From assembly GCF_014199265.1 (NCBI RefSeq), contig NZ_JACIJG010000006.1, positions 240,766 through 304,765 of the forward strand: a DNA stretch of 64,000 bases. Reading direction: 5' to 3'. The stretch comes from Brucella daejeonensis (GTDB lineage Bacteria > Pseudomonadota > Alphaproteobacteria > Rhizobiales > Rhizobiaceae). Shown here in pieces: positions 8,471-17,849 of this stretch (position 1 is its first letter; each line of letters opens with the position of its first letter). Position numbers and translations under genes: made by a program. Under the pieces are notes generated by a model. That model was not told the origin of the DNA, made no database searches, and was given only the letters and a program-made list of their open reading frames with translations.

Positions 8471-9619
8471 TTACCATTCCGCGACACTGCCATCGGCATG
8501 GCGCCAGACAGGATTGCGCCAGTCGTGACCGATCCGGGTCCGTTCCCTGACGTAATCCTCATCGATCTCGACACCAAGGCCCGGACCTTGCGGGATGGCG
8601 ACATAGCCGTCGCGATATTCGAAAACCTCGCGATTGGTTATGTAGTCGAGAATATCATTGCTCTCATTGTAATGGATGTTCAGGCTCTGCTCCTGAATGA
8701 AGGCATTATAGCTGACGGCATCCACCTGAAGACAGGCGGCAAGCGCTATCGGTCCCAGCGGGCAATGCGGCGCCAGGGCCACATCATGGGCTTCGGCCAT
8801 TGCCGCGATCTTGCGGCATTCGGTGATGCCGCCCGCATGGGAAAGGTCAGGTTGGATGATGTCCACAAAACCGCGTGACAGAACCGACTTGAAATCCCAG
8901 CGCGAATAGAGCCTTTCGCCAAGCGCAATGGGCGTGGCGGTATGATTGGCAATCTCGGCCAGTGCCTCGACATTTTCCGACAGCACCGGCTCCTCGATAA
9001 ACATGAGCTTGAACTGATCCAACTCGCGGGCGAGCACTTTTGCCATCGGGCGGTGAACACGGCCATGGAAATCGGCGCCGATGCCGATATGCGGGCCGAC
9101 CGCCGCGCGCACCGCACCGATGGTTTCGACAATGGCGTCGATCCTGGCATGGCTATCCACGATCTGAAGTTCCTGCGCGCCGTTCATCTTCAGCGCCGTG
9201 AACCCTCGCTCCACCATTTCGCGCGCATTCGCAGCCACATCGGACGGACGGTCGCCGCCAACCCAGGAATAGACCTTGATGCGGTCGCGGCATCGACCGC
9301 CCAGCAATTCATGCACCGGCACACCAAGCGCCTTGCCCTTGATATCCCAGAGCGCCTGATCGACGCCCGCAATCGCGCTCATCAGGATGGGACCGCCGCG
9401 ATAGAAACCGCCGCGATACATGACGTTCCAATGATCCTCGATCAGGCGCGGGTCCTTACCGACCAGATAGTCCGACAGTTCATGCACGGCGGCCTCAACC
9501 GTCCGGGCGCGCCCTTCGACGACCGGCTCGCCCCAGCCGGAAATCCCCTCGTCGGTTTCGATCTTCAGGAAGAGCCAGCGCGGCGGAACGATATAGGTCG
9601 TCAGTTTTGTGATTCTCAT
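8471..9619 (-). CDS. dgoD: D-galactonate dehydratase
   Basis: The 382-residue enolase-superfamily protein has exactly the length of E. coli DgoD. The metal and acid-base residues fall at the same numbers: D183 and H185 (GADFHGRVH), E209 (FIEEP), E235 (LGER) and H285 (LAPHCPLGP). It removes water from D-galactonate to give 2-keto-3-deoxy-D-galactonate, with Mg2+, in the cytoplasm. It follows the aldolase gene and precedes the sugar dehydrogenase gene in one operon. Confidence in the family and reaction is high because the active-site residues align without gaps. Confidence 0.94.
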   Translation of the reverse strand: MRITKLTTYIVPPRWLFLKIETDEGISGWGEPVVEGRARTVEAAVHELSDYLVGKDPRLIEDHWNVMYRGGFYRGGPILMSAIAGVDQALWDIKGKALGVPVHELLGGRCRDRIKVYSWVGGDRPSDVAANAREMVERGFTALKMNGAQELQIVDSHARIDAIVETIGAVRAAVGPHIGIGADFHGRVHRPMAKVLARELDQFKLMFIEEPVLSENVEALAEIANHTATPIALGERLYSRWDFKSVLSRGFVDIIQPDLSHAGGITECRKIAAMAEAHDVALAPHCPLGPIALAACLQVDAVSYNAFIQEQSLNIHYNESNDILDYITNREVFEYRDGYVAIPQGPGLGVEIDEDYVRERTRIGHDWRNPVWRHADGSVAEW

Positions 9620-9678
9620 CGGGGTCGCTCGCTTGCAGACAAATATTGCGCTTCTCAGCCCGTCGGTACATCAGGATG

Positions 9679-10314
9679 TTATCCCTGAAAAACCCGATCG
9701 TAGGCCGCAATCGTGCGGCGTGCATTTTCGCGTACCGTCTCGACTGTGTCGCCGGGTCTGTAAAGGCTGGTGCCAAGGCCGAAAGTCCGCACACCCACCC
9801 TGGCATAATCGGCAAAGCTTGTATCCGACACACCGCCCACGGCTCCCACGACCGCACCGGCGGGCAGAACGGTCTTGATCGCGGCGATGCCCGACGGGCC
9901 GAGCGCACCTGCCGGGAAGAATTTCAATGCCGATGCGCCGCTTTTAAGCGCCAGAAGGGCCTCCGTGGCCGTATAGCAGCCGGGCATCGAATACAGTCCG
10001 CGCGCGGCAGCGGCCCCGATGACCTCGGGATCGGTATTGGGGCTGACCATGATGCGCCCGCCGAGATCGGCAAGCCGCGCGACGTCGTCCACGGCAAGAA
10101 CCGTTCCGGCGCCGATCAGCACCCTGTCGCCGAACAGCTTTACAGCCTGCCCGATGGAAACCCATGGCTGCGGAGAATTCAGCGGGATTTCGATCACCTC
10201 GAAACCTTCCTCCACCAATACGGCGAGGATGGGTTCCACTTCTTCGTTGCGGATGCCGCGAATGATCGCGACAAGCGAACGCCGCAAAGAGGGCCAGACG
10301 GGATTGGTGTTCAT
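9679..10314 (-). CDS. dgoA: 2-dehydro-3-deoxy-6-phosphogalactonate aldolase
   Basis: The ATG at 10314 lies one base after the dgoK stop and begins a 211-residue protein; the longer open frame to 10446 only overlaps dgoK. Hallmarks of the class I KDPG/KDPGal aldolase barrel are VAIIRGI with the catalytic Glu nearby, IGAGTVL, the PGCYTATEAL segment and the Schiff-base Lys in ALKFFPA. It cleaves KDPGal to pyruvate and glyceraldehyde 3-phosphate. The near-contact with dgoK and the presence of dgoD downstream fix it as the galactonate-pathway enzyme and not the Entner-Doudoroff one. Confidence 0.92.
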   Translation of the reverse strand: MNTNPVWPSLRRSLVAIIRGIRNEEVEPILAVLVEEGFEVIEIPLNSPQPWVSIGQAVKLFGDRVLIGAGTVLAVDDVARLADLGGRIMVSPNTDPEVIGAAAARGLYSMPGCYTATEALLALKSGASALKFFPAGALGPSGIAAIKTVLPAGAVVGAVGGVSDTSFADYARVGVRTFGLGTSLYRPGDTVETVRENARRTIAAYDRVFQG

Positions 10315-10315
10315 C

Positions 10316-11254
10316 TCATGCTCCAGACACGGAAGGGTCAGACTGGGAATGGATCGAACGGGCAGCGGCCAGCAGGCCCGCCCTGACGACATTTTCTCCA
10401 TCGAAAAGACGGACGCGGAAGCCCGCCTGCTCCATGACCGGCGCATATAGCCGGTTCAGCCGTTCGGATGCCACCAGCCCGGCTTCACCGCCGCCATGGA
10501 TGCGCAGCGCCGCGCCGACTTCGGCGCCTATCAGCACGCCGGACAGATGGGCCGCGCCCTCGCCGTGCTGCTCGAAACCCAGAAGCTGGCTCGCCCTTAT
10601 CTGGAACAGCATGGCCAGCGCCTCATCCGGCGCGCGCAGGCCGCGCTCGGCGGCTTTCGCGAATGCGGATGTTTCGGCGTCGAAAACGCTTGACGGGTCG
10701 ACGGCATGTCTGAGGATCGAATGCTGCGACAGAACGGCGAAAAGCTCTCCCGTCATGAAACTGGTAAAGCCCGTCACCTGCCGGGCGGCGATGCTCACCC
10801 ATTTGCAGTGGGTGCCCGGCATACAGACAAGCCCGTCCGGGAATGTTTCGACGATGCCGGCAAGCTGCGTTTCCTCGCCGCGCATCACATTGGCGGCGTC
10901 GCCCCGAATCTGCGCCACGCCGGGAATGATGTGAATGTCGCGTGCCGTTCCGGTGAGCCGGACCGCGCCTTCCGCCAGCCGATCGAGCCGTGCGGGAACG
11001 GACAGGTAGGGCGCTTCCACCCAGCCCTGGCGTGCGCCAGCCATACCGCTGACGAGTACCGGCAGACGGGCAGGCGCACCAAGCTTTTGAAGATGCTTCT
11101 CCAGCACGGCGGCGAACCCTGTTTCCGCCGCCTTCATCATGCCTTCGTCGCTCTTGCTTTCACCAAGCACGCGACCGTCTTCCGCCACCAGCCAGAGCCG
11201 GAAACTGGAGGTGCCCCAATCGACCAAAGCGTAGAACACGTCATTCTCCGTCAT
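10316..11254 (-). CDS. dgoK: 2-dehydro-3-deoxygalactonokinase
   Basis: The ATG at 11254 starts a 312-residue protein beginning MTENDVFYALVDWGTSSFR, where DWGTSSFR is the phosphate loop of the DgoK family. Downstream are LVSGMAGARQGW and the CMPGTHCKWV segment, both characteristic of DgoK. The enzyme uses ATP to phosphorylate 2-keto-3-deoxygalactonate at C6. It sits between the transporter genes and dgoA, with one base separating its stop from the dgoA start. The longer open frame to 11353 runs back into araH and is rejected. Confidence 0.93.
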   Translation of the reverse strand: MTENDVFYALVDWGTSSFRLWLVAEDGRVLGESKSDEGMMKAAETGFAAVLEKHLQKLGAPARLPVLVSGMAGARQGWVEAPYLSVPARLDRLAEGAVRLTGTARDIHIIPGVAQIRGDAANVMRGEETQLAGIVETFPDGLVCMPGTHCKWVSIAARQVTGFTSFMTGELFAVLSQHSILRHAVDPSSVFDAETSAFAKAAERGLRAPDEALAMLFQIRASQLLGFEQHGEGAAHLSGVLIGAEVGAALRIHGGGEAGLVASERLNRLYAPVMEQAGFRVRLFDGENVVRAGLLAAARSIHSQSDPSVSGA

Positions 11255-11273
11255 CTGCAATCCTTTTCTGCCG

Positions 11274-12224
11274 TCAGCTTCTGAAGGCGATGGTGGAGGA
11301 GCGCAGATTGTCGAGCAGCACCGCCAGAAGCAGAATGAAACCGCGCACGACATACTGATAGAAGGCCTGGATGTTCAACAGGTTCATCACGTTTTCCGCA
11401 ATGCCCATGATGAGCACGCCGACGACCACTCCCGTCATGGCGGCCCGTCCGCCAGCCAGCGAAACGCCGCCCAGCACGCAGGCCGAAATCACAGAAAGCT
11501 CAAGCCCCGTCGCCGCATTGGGCTGGCCGGAGGTAATGCGCGAGGCAAGCAGGATGCCCGCGACGGCGCAGATCAGCCCCTGCAGCGCAAAAATCCAGAT
11601 GCGCATGTTCGCCACATTAACGCCTGCCAGACGCGAGGCTTCCGGGTTGCCGCCAATGGCAAGCGTATTCTTGCCGAATACGGTGCGGTTCAGCACAAAG
11701 CCGAACACGATGAACAGGACGATCATCACCCAGATCGGCGTCGGCACGCCGAGGAATTTCGACAGCGCAAGCTGGTAGAAGGACGGATCGTTGATCCCCA
11801 CGGCGCGACCGTCCGAGGAGATCAGCGCCAGACCGCGCACGATCTGCATCGTGGCAAGCGTTGCAATCAGCGCATTGACCTTGAACCGTGCAATGACCAC
11901 GCCGTTGAAAAGCCCCACCACGAATCCCGCGCCCAGAGCGGCGATCAATCCCACGACGATGGAACCGCTTGCATTGGAAACCATCACCGCGATCATGCCC
12001 GTGAAGGCGACGCTGGAGCCAACCGAAAGATCGAAATCGCGCGAGGCAAGGCAAAGCATCATGGTGCAGGCCACGATGCCGATGGTCACGACCGATTGCA
12101 GCAATCCCAGCATGTTGCGCTCGGTAAGGAAATTGGGCACCGTCAGCGCCACGACTGCAAAAGCAATGGCGAAAATCACCACCAGACCCTGCTCGCCGAG
12201 AAGGAGTTTTTTCAAAGCGGTCAT
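11274..12224 (-). CDS. araH: L-arabinose/galactose ABC transporter permease
   Basis: The 316-residue integral membrane protein has about nine hydrophobic helices, the CUT2 signature ASRDFDLSVGSSVAFTGMIAV near residue 60 and the NRTVFGKNTLAIGGNPEASRLAGV coupling segment near 180. It overlaps the preceding ATPase gene by four bases (ATGA), so translation is coupled. With the AraF-like and AraG-like products it forms a complete importer. The neighbouring galactonate-pathway genes suggest that D-galactose, which arabinose-binding proteins also bind, is the relevant cargo. Confidence 0.9.
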   Translation of the reverse strand: MTALKKLLLGEQGLVVIFAIAFAVVALTVPNFLTERNMLGLLQSVVTIGIVACTMMLCLASRDFDLSVGSSVAFTGMIAVMVSNASGSIVVGLIAALGAGFVVGLFNGVVIARFKVNALIATLATMQIVRGLALISSDGRAVGINDPSFYQLALSKFLGVPTPIWVMIVLFIVFGFVLNRTVFGKNTLAIGGNPEASRLAGVNVANMRIWIFALQGLICAVAGILLASRITSGQPNAATGLELSVISACVLGGVSLAGGRAAMTGVVVGVLIMGIAENVMNLLNIQAFYQYVVRGFILLLAVLLDNLRSSTIAFRS

Positions 12225-13756
12225 CGTGATGCAACCTTCTGACTGTCAAATTGAATGGCCGCCGTGCGGTCCGGCAGGGCAGCGGCAAGAATGGAGTGCT
12301 CGTTGAAACCGGCACGATCCACGGAAGCGGCGATACGCCCCTCGCACATGACGAGAATGCGGTCCGAGATGCCCATCACTTCCGGCAACTCGCTGGAAAC
12401 GACGACTATCGCCATGCCGGTTTCGGCGAGGCCATAGAGAATCTCGTAGATTTCAGCCTTTGCGCCCACGTCGATGCCGCGCGTCGGCTCGTCCACCATC
12501 AGGACCTTGACGTTCTGTTCCGAAAGCCAGCGTCCGAGAATGACCTTCTGCTGGTTTCCACCGGACAGATGGACGATGTCCTGCTTGCGCGACGGGGTAC
12601 GCACCCGCAACTGCCTGATGCTCTTTTCAGCGATATCGGCTTCCTTGCGCGGACTGATGAGGCCCATCGGAGAAAAATGCCTGCGCGCGGAAATCGCGAT
12701 GTTTTCCTCGATGGAACGTCCCTGCAATATGCCGTCCGCCTTGCGGTCTTCGGGGCACAGCATGATGCCCGCCTCGATCGACCTGCGCGGATTGTTGGCG
12801 GCCACCCTTGCGCCATCGACTTCGACGCTGCCCCCAAAGCGGCTGTCGGCTCCATAGAGCAGGCGAAGCAATTCCGAACGGCCAGCGCCGATGAGCCCGA
12901 AAAGGCCGAGGATTTCACCGCTGCGCACTTCGAAGTTTGCCGGCTCCGGCAGCTCGGGACCGCTGAGTTTTTCAACCCGCAACCGCACCTCGTCTTTTAC
13001 AGGACGGGCGCGCCAGCCCCATATGTCGGTGATTTCACGACCGACCATTTCCGCGATCACCCGGTCGCGGGTGACGCCTTCCAGGGTACCGTGATGGGCC
13101 GCGATCCTGCCGTCGCGCAGGACGGTCAGACTGTCGCAGAGATCGAAGACCTCGTCCAGCCGGTGTGACACGTAAAGGATAATCTTGCCTTCCGCCTTGA
13201 GCCGGCGGATCAGCCGGAACAGGATTTCGCTTTCGCGCGAGGAAAGCGACGAGGTGGGTTCGTCAAGCGCAATGACGCGCGCATCGACCATGACCGCCTT
13301 GGCGATCTCGACCATCTGGCGCTCACCGATGGAAAGGCGCGCCACCTTGACCGAGGGATCGATATCGAGGCCGATATCGGCAAGTTTCTTCGCCACGTCA
13401 TCAAGCAACTGACGGGAACTGATGACACCGCCCCGATTGGGGAAGCGCCCGAGCCAGAGATTTTCCGCGACCGTCAGTTCGGGCACGAGCTGCAATTCCT
13501 GATGAACCACCACAACGCCCGCCTGAAAGGCATCGCGCACGGAGGCATATTTCTGCTCGACGCCATCGATGGAAATCGTGCCACCATTCGCGGCCTGATC
13601 GCCGGAGAGGATACGGATCAGCGTGGATTTGCCCGCGCCATTTTCGCCCATCAGGCCATGGACGCTGCCTTTGGCCACGTTGAAGGACACATCCGAAAGC
13701 GCCTGTACGCCCGGATAGGATTTCGAGATATGACTGAACGCCAGAAAGCTGTCCAT
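12221..13756 (-). CDS. araG: L-arabinose/galactose ABC transporter ATP-binding protein
   Basis: This 511-residue protein carries two nucleotide-binding domains. The first has Walker A GENGAGKSTLIRILSG (about 36-51), signature LSIGERQMVEIAKAVM and Walker B VIALDEPTSSLS. The second has a degenerate Walker A (GLIGAGRSELLRLL), signature LSGGNQQKVILGRWL and Walker B VLMVDEPTRGID. This is the usual AraG/RbsA arrangement in which the second site is degenerate. It lies between araF and araH and overlaps araH by four bases. Confidence 0.92.
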   Translation of the reverse strand: MDSFLAFSHISKSYPGVQALSDVSFNVAKGSVHGLMGENGAGKSTLIRILSGDQAANGGTISIDGVEQKYASVRDAFQAGVVVVHQELQLVPELTVAENLWLGRFPNRGGVISSRQLLDDVAKKLADIGLDIDPSVKVARLSIGERQMVEIAKAVMVDARVIALDEPTSSLSSRESEILFRLIRRLKAEGKIILYVSHRLDEVFDLCDSLTVLRDGRIAAHHGTLEGVTRDRVIAEMVGREITDIWGWRARPVKDEVRLRVEKLSGPELPEPANFEVRSGEILGLFGLIGAGRSELLRLLYGADSRFGGSVEVDGARVAANNPRRSIEAGIMLCPEDRKADGILQGRSIEENIAISARRHFSPMGLISPRKEADIAEKSIRQLRVRTPSRKQDIVHLSGGNQQKVILGRWLSEQNVKVLMVDEPTRGIDVGAKAEIYEILYGLAETGMAIVVVSSELPEVMGISDRILVMCEGRIAASVDRAGFNEHSILAAALPDRTAAIQFDSQKVASR

Positions 13757-13792
13757 GACATCTCCGGAGACTGTGGGATCATTTTCAGGGAA

Positions 13793-13823
13793 GGCACGGC
13801 CGTGGAATATCCGACGGCCGCGC
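13793..13823 (-). other. Intercistronic stem-loop after araF
   Basis: Arms 13793-13803 and 13813-13823 form an 11-bp stem containing one G-U pair, with a 9-nt loop, between the araF stop and the araG start. There is no T-run. It probably acts as an mRNA processing or stability hairpin giving more binding protein than ATPase. Confidence 0.6.
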
Positions 13824-13840
13824 CAGCAAACCCAGCTCGA

Positions 13841-14824
13841 CTATTCGATGCCCAGGTTCTTTCGCACCTGCTCGTAATTATCGCGCAGGGCAAGTTCGCC
13901 GGTGGTCAGGATAAGCTTTTCCGGCTCCTTGTCATTGGCGATCCAGTCATACATGTTGCCCGCGGTTTCGTAACCGTGGCGCTTCGGCGAGATGATCACC
14001 GTGCCGAAGAAACCGGTCGGCTGAGGCTTCTTGAATTCGTTGATGGCCGAATCCGATCCGCCGATACCGACGACGATGACGTTTTCCGACGGGATGCCCA
14101 CGCTTTCGGCGGCGCGCACGGCGCCCAGAACCGCTTCGTCGTTAAGACCGACGGCAACCCAATATTTTATCGCCGGGTTCTTGTTCAGAACCACGGTCGA
14201 TGCATTGAGAGCGGCTTCCGTATCCGTCTTTGCCTGCGGCGCATCGAAAACATTGGCTTCCGGCAGACCGGCAGCCTTCATCACCGACAGCGCACCTTCC
14301 ACACGGTCGACGGCGGTCGGCAACTGATCGTAGGAAACGCGTATCGCACCGACATCCTTCCAGTCCCAGCCGCGCTTCTTCACTTCGTCGCCGATGGCCT
14401 GACCGACGGCCTCGCCGATCTTGGTGGCCGAGATGCCCATATGCGGCACGTCTTCCAGCGGCTTGCCGTCGGCACTGACGAGGCGGTCATCGACCGTCAT
14501 CAGCTTGAGATCGTTCGCCGCGGCCTTGGCGACGATACCCGGCCCGAGCTTCACGTCCGGGGTACAGATGATCACACCCTGCGCGCCCTGAGCGCCGAGA
14601 TTGTCGAGCGCGGCCTGAACCTTTTCACCGTCTTGCGCGGCGATCTTGACGAGGGTGAAGCCTTTCTCCTTGGCCGCCATGTCGGCGAATTTCCATTCGT
14701 CCTGGAACCAGGGCTCTTCCGGCTGCTTCACCACAAAGCCGATCTTCACGTCCGCGGCCATGGCCGAGGTTATGCTGGCAAACGCGACAGTGCCTGCCAC
14801 GAGCGCGGCCTTAAACAAACTCAT
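13841..14824 (-). CDS. araF: Periplasmic L-arabinose/galactose-binding protein
   Basis: The 327-residue product begins with a Sec signal peptide cleaved near SAMA-ADV. The mature start (VKIGFVVKQPEEPWFQDEWKFAD) is almost the E. coli AraF sequence around its ligand-contacting residues, and later GLNDEAVLGAVRA matches the AraF ligand loop. A GGGAGG ribosome site precedes the ATG. E. coli AraF binds L-arabinose, D-galactose and D-fucose. Here all downstream enzymes belong to galactonate breakdown, so galactose is a likely natural ligand. It heads a seven-gene operon running to 7679. Confidence 0.93.
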   Translation of the reverse strand: MSLFKAALVAGTVAFASITSAMAADVKIGFVVKQPEEPWFQDEWKFADMAAKEKGFTLVKIAAQDGEKVQAALDNLGAQGAQGVIICTPDVKLGPGIVAKAAANDLKLMTVDDRLVSADGKPLEDVPHMGISATKIGEAVGQAIGDEVKKRGWDWKDVGAIRVSYDQLPTAVDRVEGALSVMKAAGLPEANVFDAPQAKTDTEAALNASTVVLNKNPAIKYWVAVGLNDEAVLGAVRAAESVGIPSENVIVVGIGGSDSAINEFKKPQPTGFFGTVIISPKRHGYETAGNMYDWIANDKEPEKLILTTGELALRDNYEQVRKNLGIE

Positions 14825-14902
14825 GATGACCTCCCATAAACTTTTCCGCCACTCCTCAGCGGTTTCGAATTGGTAACTTCAATGACTGGAAGCGTCAACT
14901 CA

Positions 14903-14958
14903 TTTGTATGATGAATAATTTGTGTTGTATTACCTTATCATGCGTATAATCATACAAA
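14903..14958. promoter_or_regulatory. Candidate operator pair between araF and the GntR regulator
   Basis: TTTGTATGAT (14903-14912) and its exact complement ATCATACAAA (14949-14958) form inverted sites 46 bp apart in the AT-rich divergent intergenic region. The spacing is roughly four helical turns, which would suit a regulator bridging two half-operators or two dimers. The adjacent FadR-type regulator is the natural candidate. No clear -35/-10 pair was assigned. Confidence 0.5.
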
Positions 14959-15090
14959 CATAAATCAATGCATGCCTTACGACCGAGGTGGATTGGATAA
15001 TCGATTTCGTTTAATGCGCATGAAGCGGCGAACGATACGCGAGATCCCGGCGATGCAGCGCCGCAATTCTTGCAGGGTGGAGAACTGACA

Positions 15091-15861
15091 GTGACAGCAT
15101 TACCGTCGAGCGAACCGGCACGGAAATCCTCATCCGTCGCGGCGCGCCCGCGCGTGAAGAACGGCGTCATTTCCGCGCTTGCGCTCGATATCTGTTCGGA
15201 TACTTTCCCGCCGGGCAGTTTTCTGCCGCGCGAGAACGATCTTTGCGCGCGTTACGGTGTCAGCCGCACAGTCATCCGCGAGGCGCTCAAGGTGCTGGAA
15301 TCAAAGGGGCTTGTCCGGGGGCGCTCGCGTGTCGGCACGATCGTCTGCGAACATGAGGAGTGGAATATCCTCGACCCGCAGGTCATCGAATGGCTGGGCG
15401 ACCGGGTCATCGAACTGAACCTTCTCGATTGTGTTCTGGAAGCGCGGCGTTGCATCGAACCTGCCGCCGTCATCATGGCCGCCCGCAAGGCCACGACCCA
15501 GGAAATCGCTGACCTCGAACATGCCTGGCAGATGATGCGGGACGCCGAGAGCGATCTGAACGCCTTCACTGAAGCCGATGTGCTGTTTCATTCCTGTCTG
15601 TTCAAAGCCAGCCACAACCGGATATTCCGTCAGCTTTCCCATACGATCAGCGCGGCGCTCAAATATTCACTCCAGACCTCCAACGAGATCGCGGACAAGC
15701 GGGACGAGGCCGTCGCCGCTCACGGCAATCTCGTGGAAGCGCTGCGCATGAAGGACGAAACCAGGGCGATCGAAGCCATCAAGCTGGTTCTGGACATGGC
15801 CGAGAGAGATCTGGATCAGGCAAAGACCGGCCCTGCGCGCAATGCCGAAGGCAAGGTTTGA
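15091..15861 (+). CDS. GntR-family regulator with FCD domain (DgoR-like)
   Basis: A GTG at 15091, preceded by AGGGTGGAGA, is chosen over a TTG at 15070. The 256-residue product has a winged helix (GSFLPRENDLCARYGVSRTVIREALKVLESKGLVRG, about residues 40-75) followed by an all-helical FCD effector domain. The metal-binding residues are likely in EARRCIEPAA, DVLFHSCLF and the C-terminal AHGNLVEAL. FadR/FCD members commonly sense organic or sugar acids; E. coli DgoR senses D-galactonate. Divergent placement from araFGH-dgoKAD supports a repressor of that operon. Confidence 0.87.
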   Translation: MTALPSSEPARKSSSVAARPRVKNGVISALALDICSDTFPPGSFLPRENDLCARYGVSRTVIREALKVLESKGLVRGRSRVGTIVCEHEEWNILDPQVIEWLGDRVIELNLLDCVLEARRCIEPAAVIMAARKATTQEIADLEHAWQMMRDAESDLNAFTEADVLFHSCLFKASHNRIFRQLSHTISAALKYSLQTSNEIADKRDEAVAAHGNLVEALRMKDETRAIEAIKLVLDMAERDLDQAKTGPARNAEGKV

Positions 15862-15968
15862 AGTTTCGACCTGCGGGTAGGAACTGTTCAACGCGGGAAT
15901 GCCTTGATAGATACAAATCAGCTAAATACAGGCATTCATGAAAGCGCCCGTCCTGACGAGAGGAAAGC

Positions 15969-16475
15969 ATGGAAGAACGTTTCTCAGGCCAGGTACTGGC
16001 TTCCTCGAACGAGAAGGAGCCGGTCGTCCGAACCCTCGGTGAAATCGGCCTTAACGGTTTTGCACCCTATCTGATGAACAGGCTGATGGCGCGATATAAT
16101 GCGGATCTGGCCGACTCCCTCAAGGCAAAGCAGATCACGACCGCGAAGCTGCGGGCGCTCGCTGTTTTGAGCGTCACCCCCTCTGCCACCATCAACGAAT
16201 TGTCGGTCTTTACCGTAACCGAGCAATCGACGATGAGCCGAACCCTCGATTCCCTGGAGGAACAGGGGTACATCCGCCGTCAGGCTCGCGCTGAAGACAT
16301 GCGGGTCCGCGATATTTCCATCACCGAGCAGGGCCGCGCCATTTTCGACGAGACCTGGCCGGTAATGTATGAATCCCTCCTCAAGATGTTCGCAGGCATC
16401 GACGAAGACGAACACCGCGCCTTCGTCGGCACATTGCAGAAAATGCTGCATAACATCCGCAAGAACGAAATCTGA
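15969..16475 (+). CDS. MarR-family transcriptional regulator
   Basis: This 168-residue winged-helix protein carries the MarR core: ALAVLSVTPSATINELSVFTVTEQSTMSRTLDSLEEQGYIRRQ (recognition helix and wing, about residues 60-105), then RVRDISITEQGRAIFDE. It is convergent with, and seven bases from, the aromatic-acid MFS permease gene. An inverted repeat (15897-15904 and 15930-15937, arms GAATGCCT) precedes it and may be its own operator. MarR proteins near aromatic catabolic genes often respond to aryl acids or their CoA thioesters; that is inference here. Confidence 0.86.
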   Translation: MEERFSGQVLASSNEKEPVVRTLGEIGLNGFAPYLMNRLMARYNADLADSLKAKQITTAKLRALAVLSVTPSATINELSVFTVTEQSTMSRTLDSLEEQGYIRRQARAEDMRVRDISITEQGRAIFDETWPVMYESLLKMFAGIDEDEHRAFVGTLQKMLHNIRKNEI

Positions 16476-16481
16476 GCGGCG

Positions 16482-17807
16482 TCAATCTCCCGAAGGCGTC
16501 GCCGGAATGAGCGCCGTCGCACAGGCGGCAAGCGCCGCCACAATGGCGAAAATATAGAAGTTCCATTGCGGCGCGACATTCATGCTGGCAATCAGCCCGC
16601 CAAGCATCGGCCCGGACAACGCGCCCAGACGTGAAAAGCTCAACGCCCAACCGGTGCCCGCCGAGCGGATGGCCGGATCGAGGCGCTGGGCAAGATAGCC
16701 CGTCAGCACCAGCGATGCCGATACCGTTCCGAACCCGGCAATCGCCACGAAGACATAGTTCAGCAGAAGTGAGCTTTTGAACGCCAGCGCCGCGATGCCA
16801 AGCGCGCCCAGCGCATAGGAGCAGGTCACTGTCCGGCGCACGCCGAAACGGTCGGCCCATGTGCCGAGCACAATGCCGCCAATGGCAGCACTGAGGCTGA
16901 AAACGGCGAGGAAAAGCAGGCTGTCGCCCAGTTCATAGCCGTTCTTGCGCATGATCTGCGGCAACCATTGCGCAAGCCCGTAGACAAGCAGCAGGCCCAT
17001 GAAAAGCGCCACCCAGAAACAGGCGGTTTCCATGGCTTTCTTCGGTGAGAAAATCGCACTGAAGACGGTGCGCCAGCCGATGGCGCCCTGCTTTTTGGCC
17101 AGTTTCGCAGGAACTTCGACACCCATGCGCTTAGCGGTTTTGGCCGCCGCATCCGGCCTACCCCGACGCAGGAGCGATTCCACCGATTCCGGCAACAGTC
17201 CCATAAAGACAGGCACAAACAATAGCGGTATCGCACCCAGCAGCATCAGGAACCGCCAGCCATGTTCAACCAGAAAAGCCCGTCCGCACAGGGCTGCGGC
17301 CAGCAATCCCATCGAGTAGCCCGAATACATGAGACCGTAATTGAAGCTCTTCTTTTGCAGCGGCGAATATTCCACCGTCAGGGCGGCAGCGACCGGAATG
17401 ATGCCACCAAGACCGATGCCCGCTACGAACCGGCTGATACCGAAGATCAAGGGCGTCGGAGCCGTGGCACTGGCGATCATGCACAGCGAAAACAGCGCGA
17501 TGCTGGCAATGAACAACGGCTTGCGCCCGTAAAGTTCGCTCAACGTACCGGCAAGAATGCCGCCGATCAGCATGCCGATGACGGTATAGCTGCCAATCGC
17601 GCCCAGTTCGATGGGCGTCAACTGCCAGACAGTATCGGTCGAGAGCGCGGGCAGGATCGCACCGATCACCCCGACATCGTAGCCTTCGGCAAAAATGGCG
17701 AGCCAGCACAGCCCGACGACAAGCAGGCTTTTGCCTGCCGAAATTTCTCGTCCGGCGGCGGCCGGAGCCGTTACCGCCGGTTCTTTAACCCATTCTACCT
17801 GTGACAC
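16482..17807 (-). CDS. MFS transporter, aromatic acid:H+ symporter type
   Basis: The GTG start at 17807 follows AAGGGGAAC. The 441-residue protein has twelve predicted membrane helices with a central cytoplasmic loop. The segment EGYDVGVIGAILPAL in helix 1 has the acidic residue pattern of the AAHS family (PcaK, BenK, MhpT). The loop 2-3 motif GTLSELYGRKPLF follows. Such symporters import benzoate-like acids. It lies upstream in the minus direction of nothing but the MarR gene (convergent) and directly follows iorB, so it may be transcribed with iorAB and import an indole- or benzoate-type acid. Confidence 0.85.
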   Translation of the reverse strand: MSQVEWVKEPAVTAPAAAGREISAGKSLLVVGLCWLAIFAEGYDVGVIGAILPALSTDTVWQLTPIELGAIGSYTVIGMLIGGILAGTLSELYGRKPLFIASIALFSLCMIASATAPTPLIFGISRFVAGIGLGGIIPVAAALTVEYSPLQKKSFNYGLMYSGYSMGLLAAALCGRAFLVEHGWRFLMLLGAIPLLFVPVFMGLLPESVESLLRRGRPDAAAKTAKRMGVEVPAKLAKKQGAIGWRTVFSAIFSPKKAMETACFWVALFMGLLLVYGLAQWLPQIMRKNGYELGDSLLFLAVFSLSAAIGGIVLGTWADRFGVRRTVTCSYALGALGIAALAFKSSLLLNYVFVAIAGFGTVSASLVLTGYLAQRLDPAIRSAGTGWALSFSRLGALSGPMLGGLIASMNVAPQWNFYIFAIVAALAACATALIPATPSGD

Positions 17808-17849
17808 GGAGTTCCCCTTTTTATAAAGTCACGCAGTTGGATTCTCTTG

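Noticed and set aside
13502..14839. A 445-codon open frame on the plus strand
   Set aside because: It is antisense to araF, which has a signal peptide and conserved ligand-binding segments.
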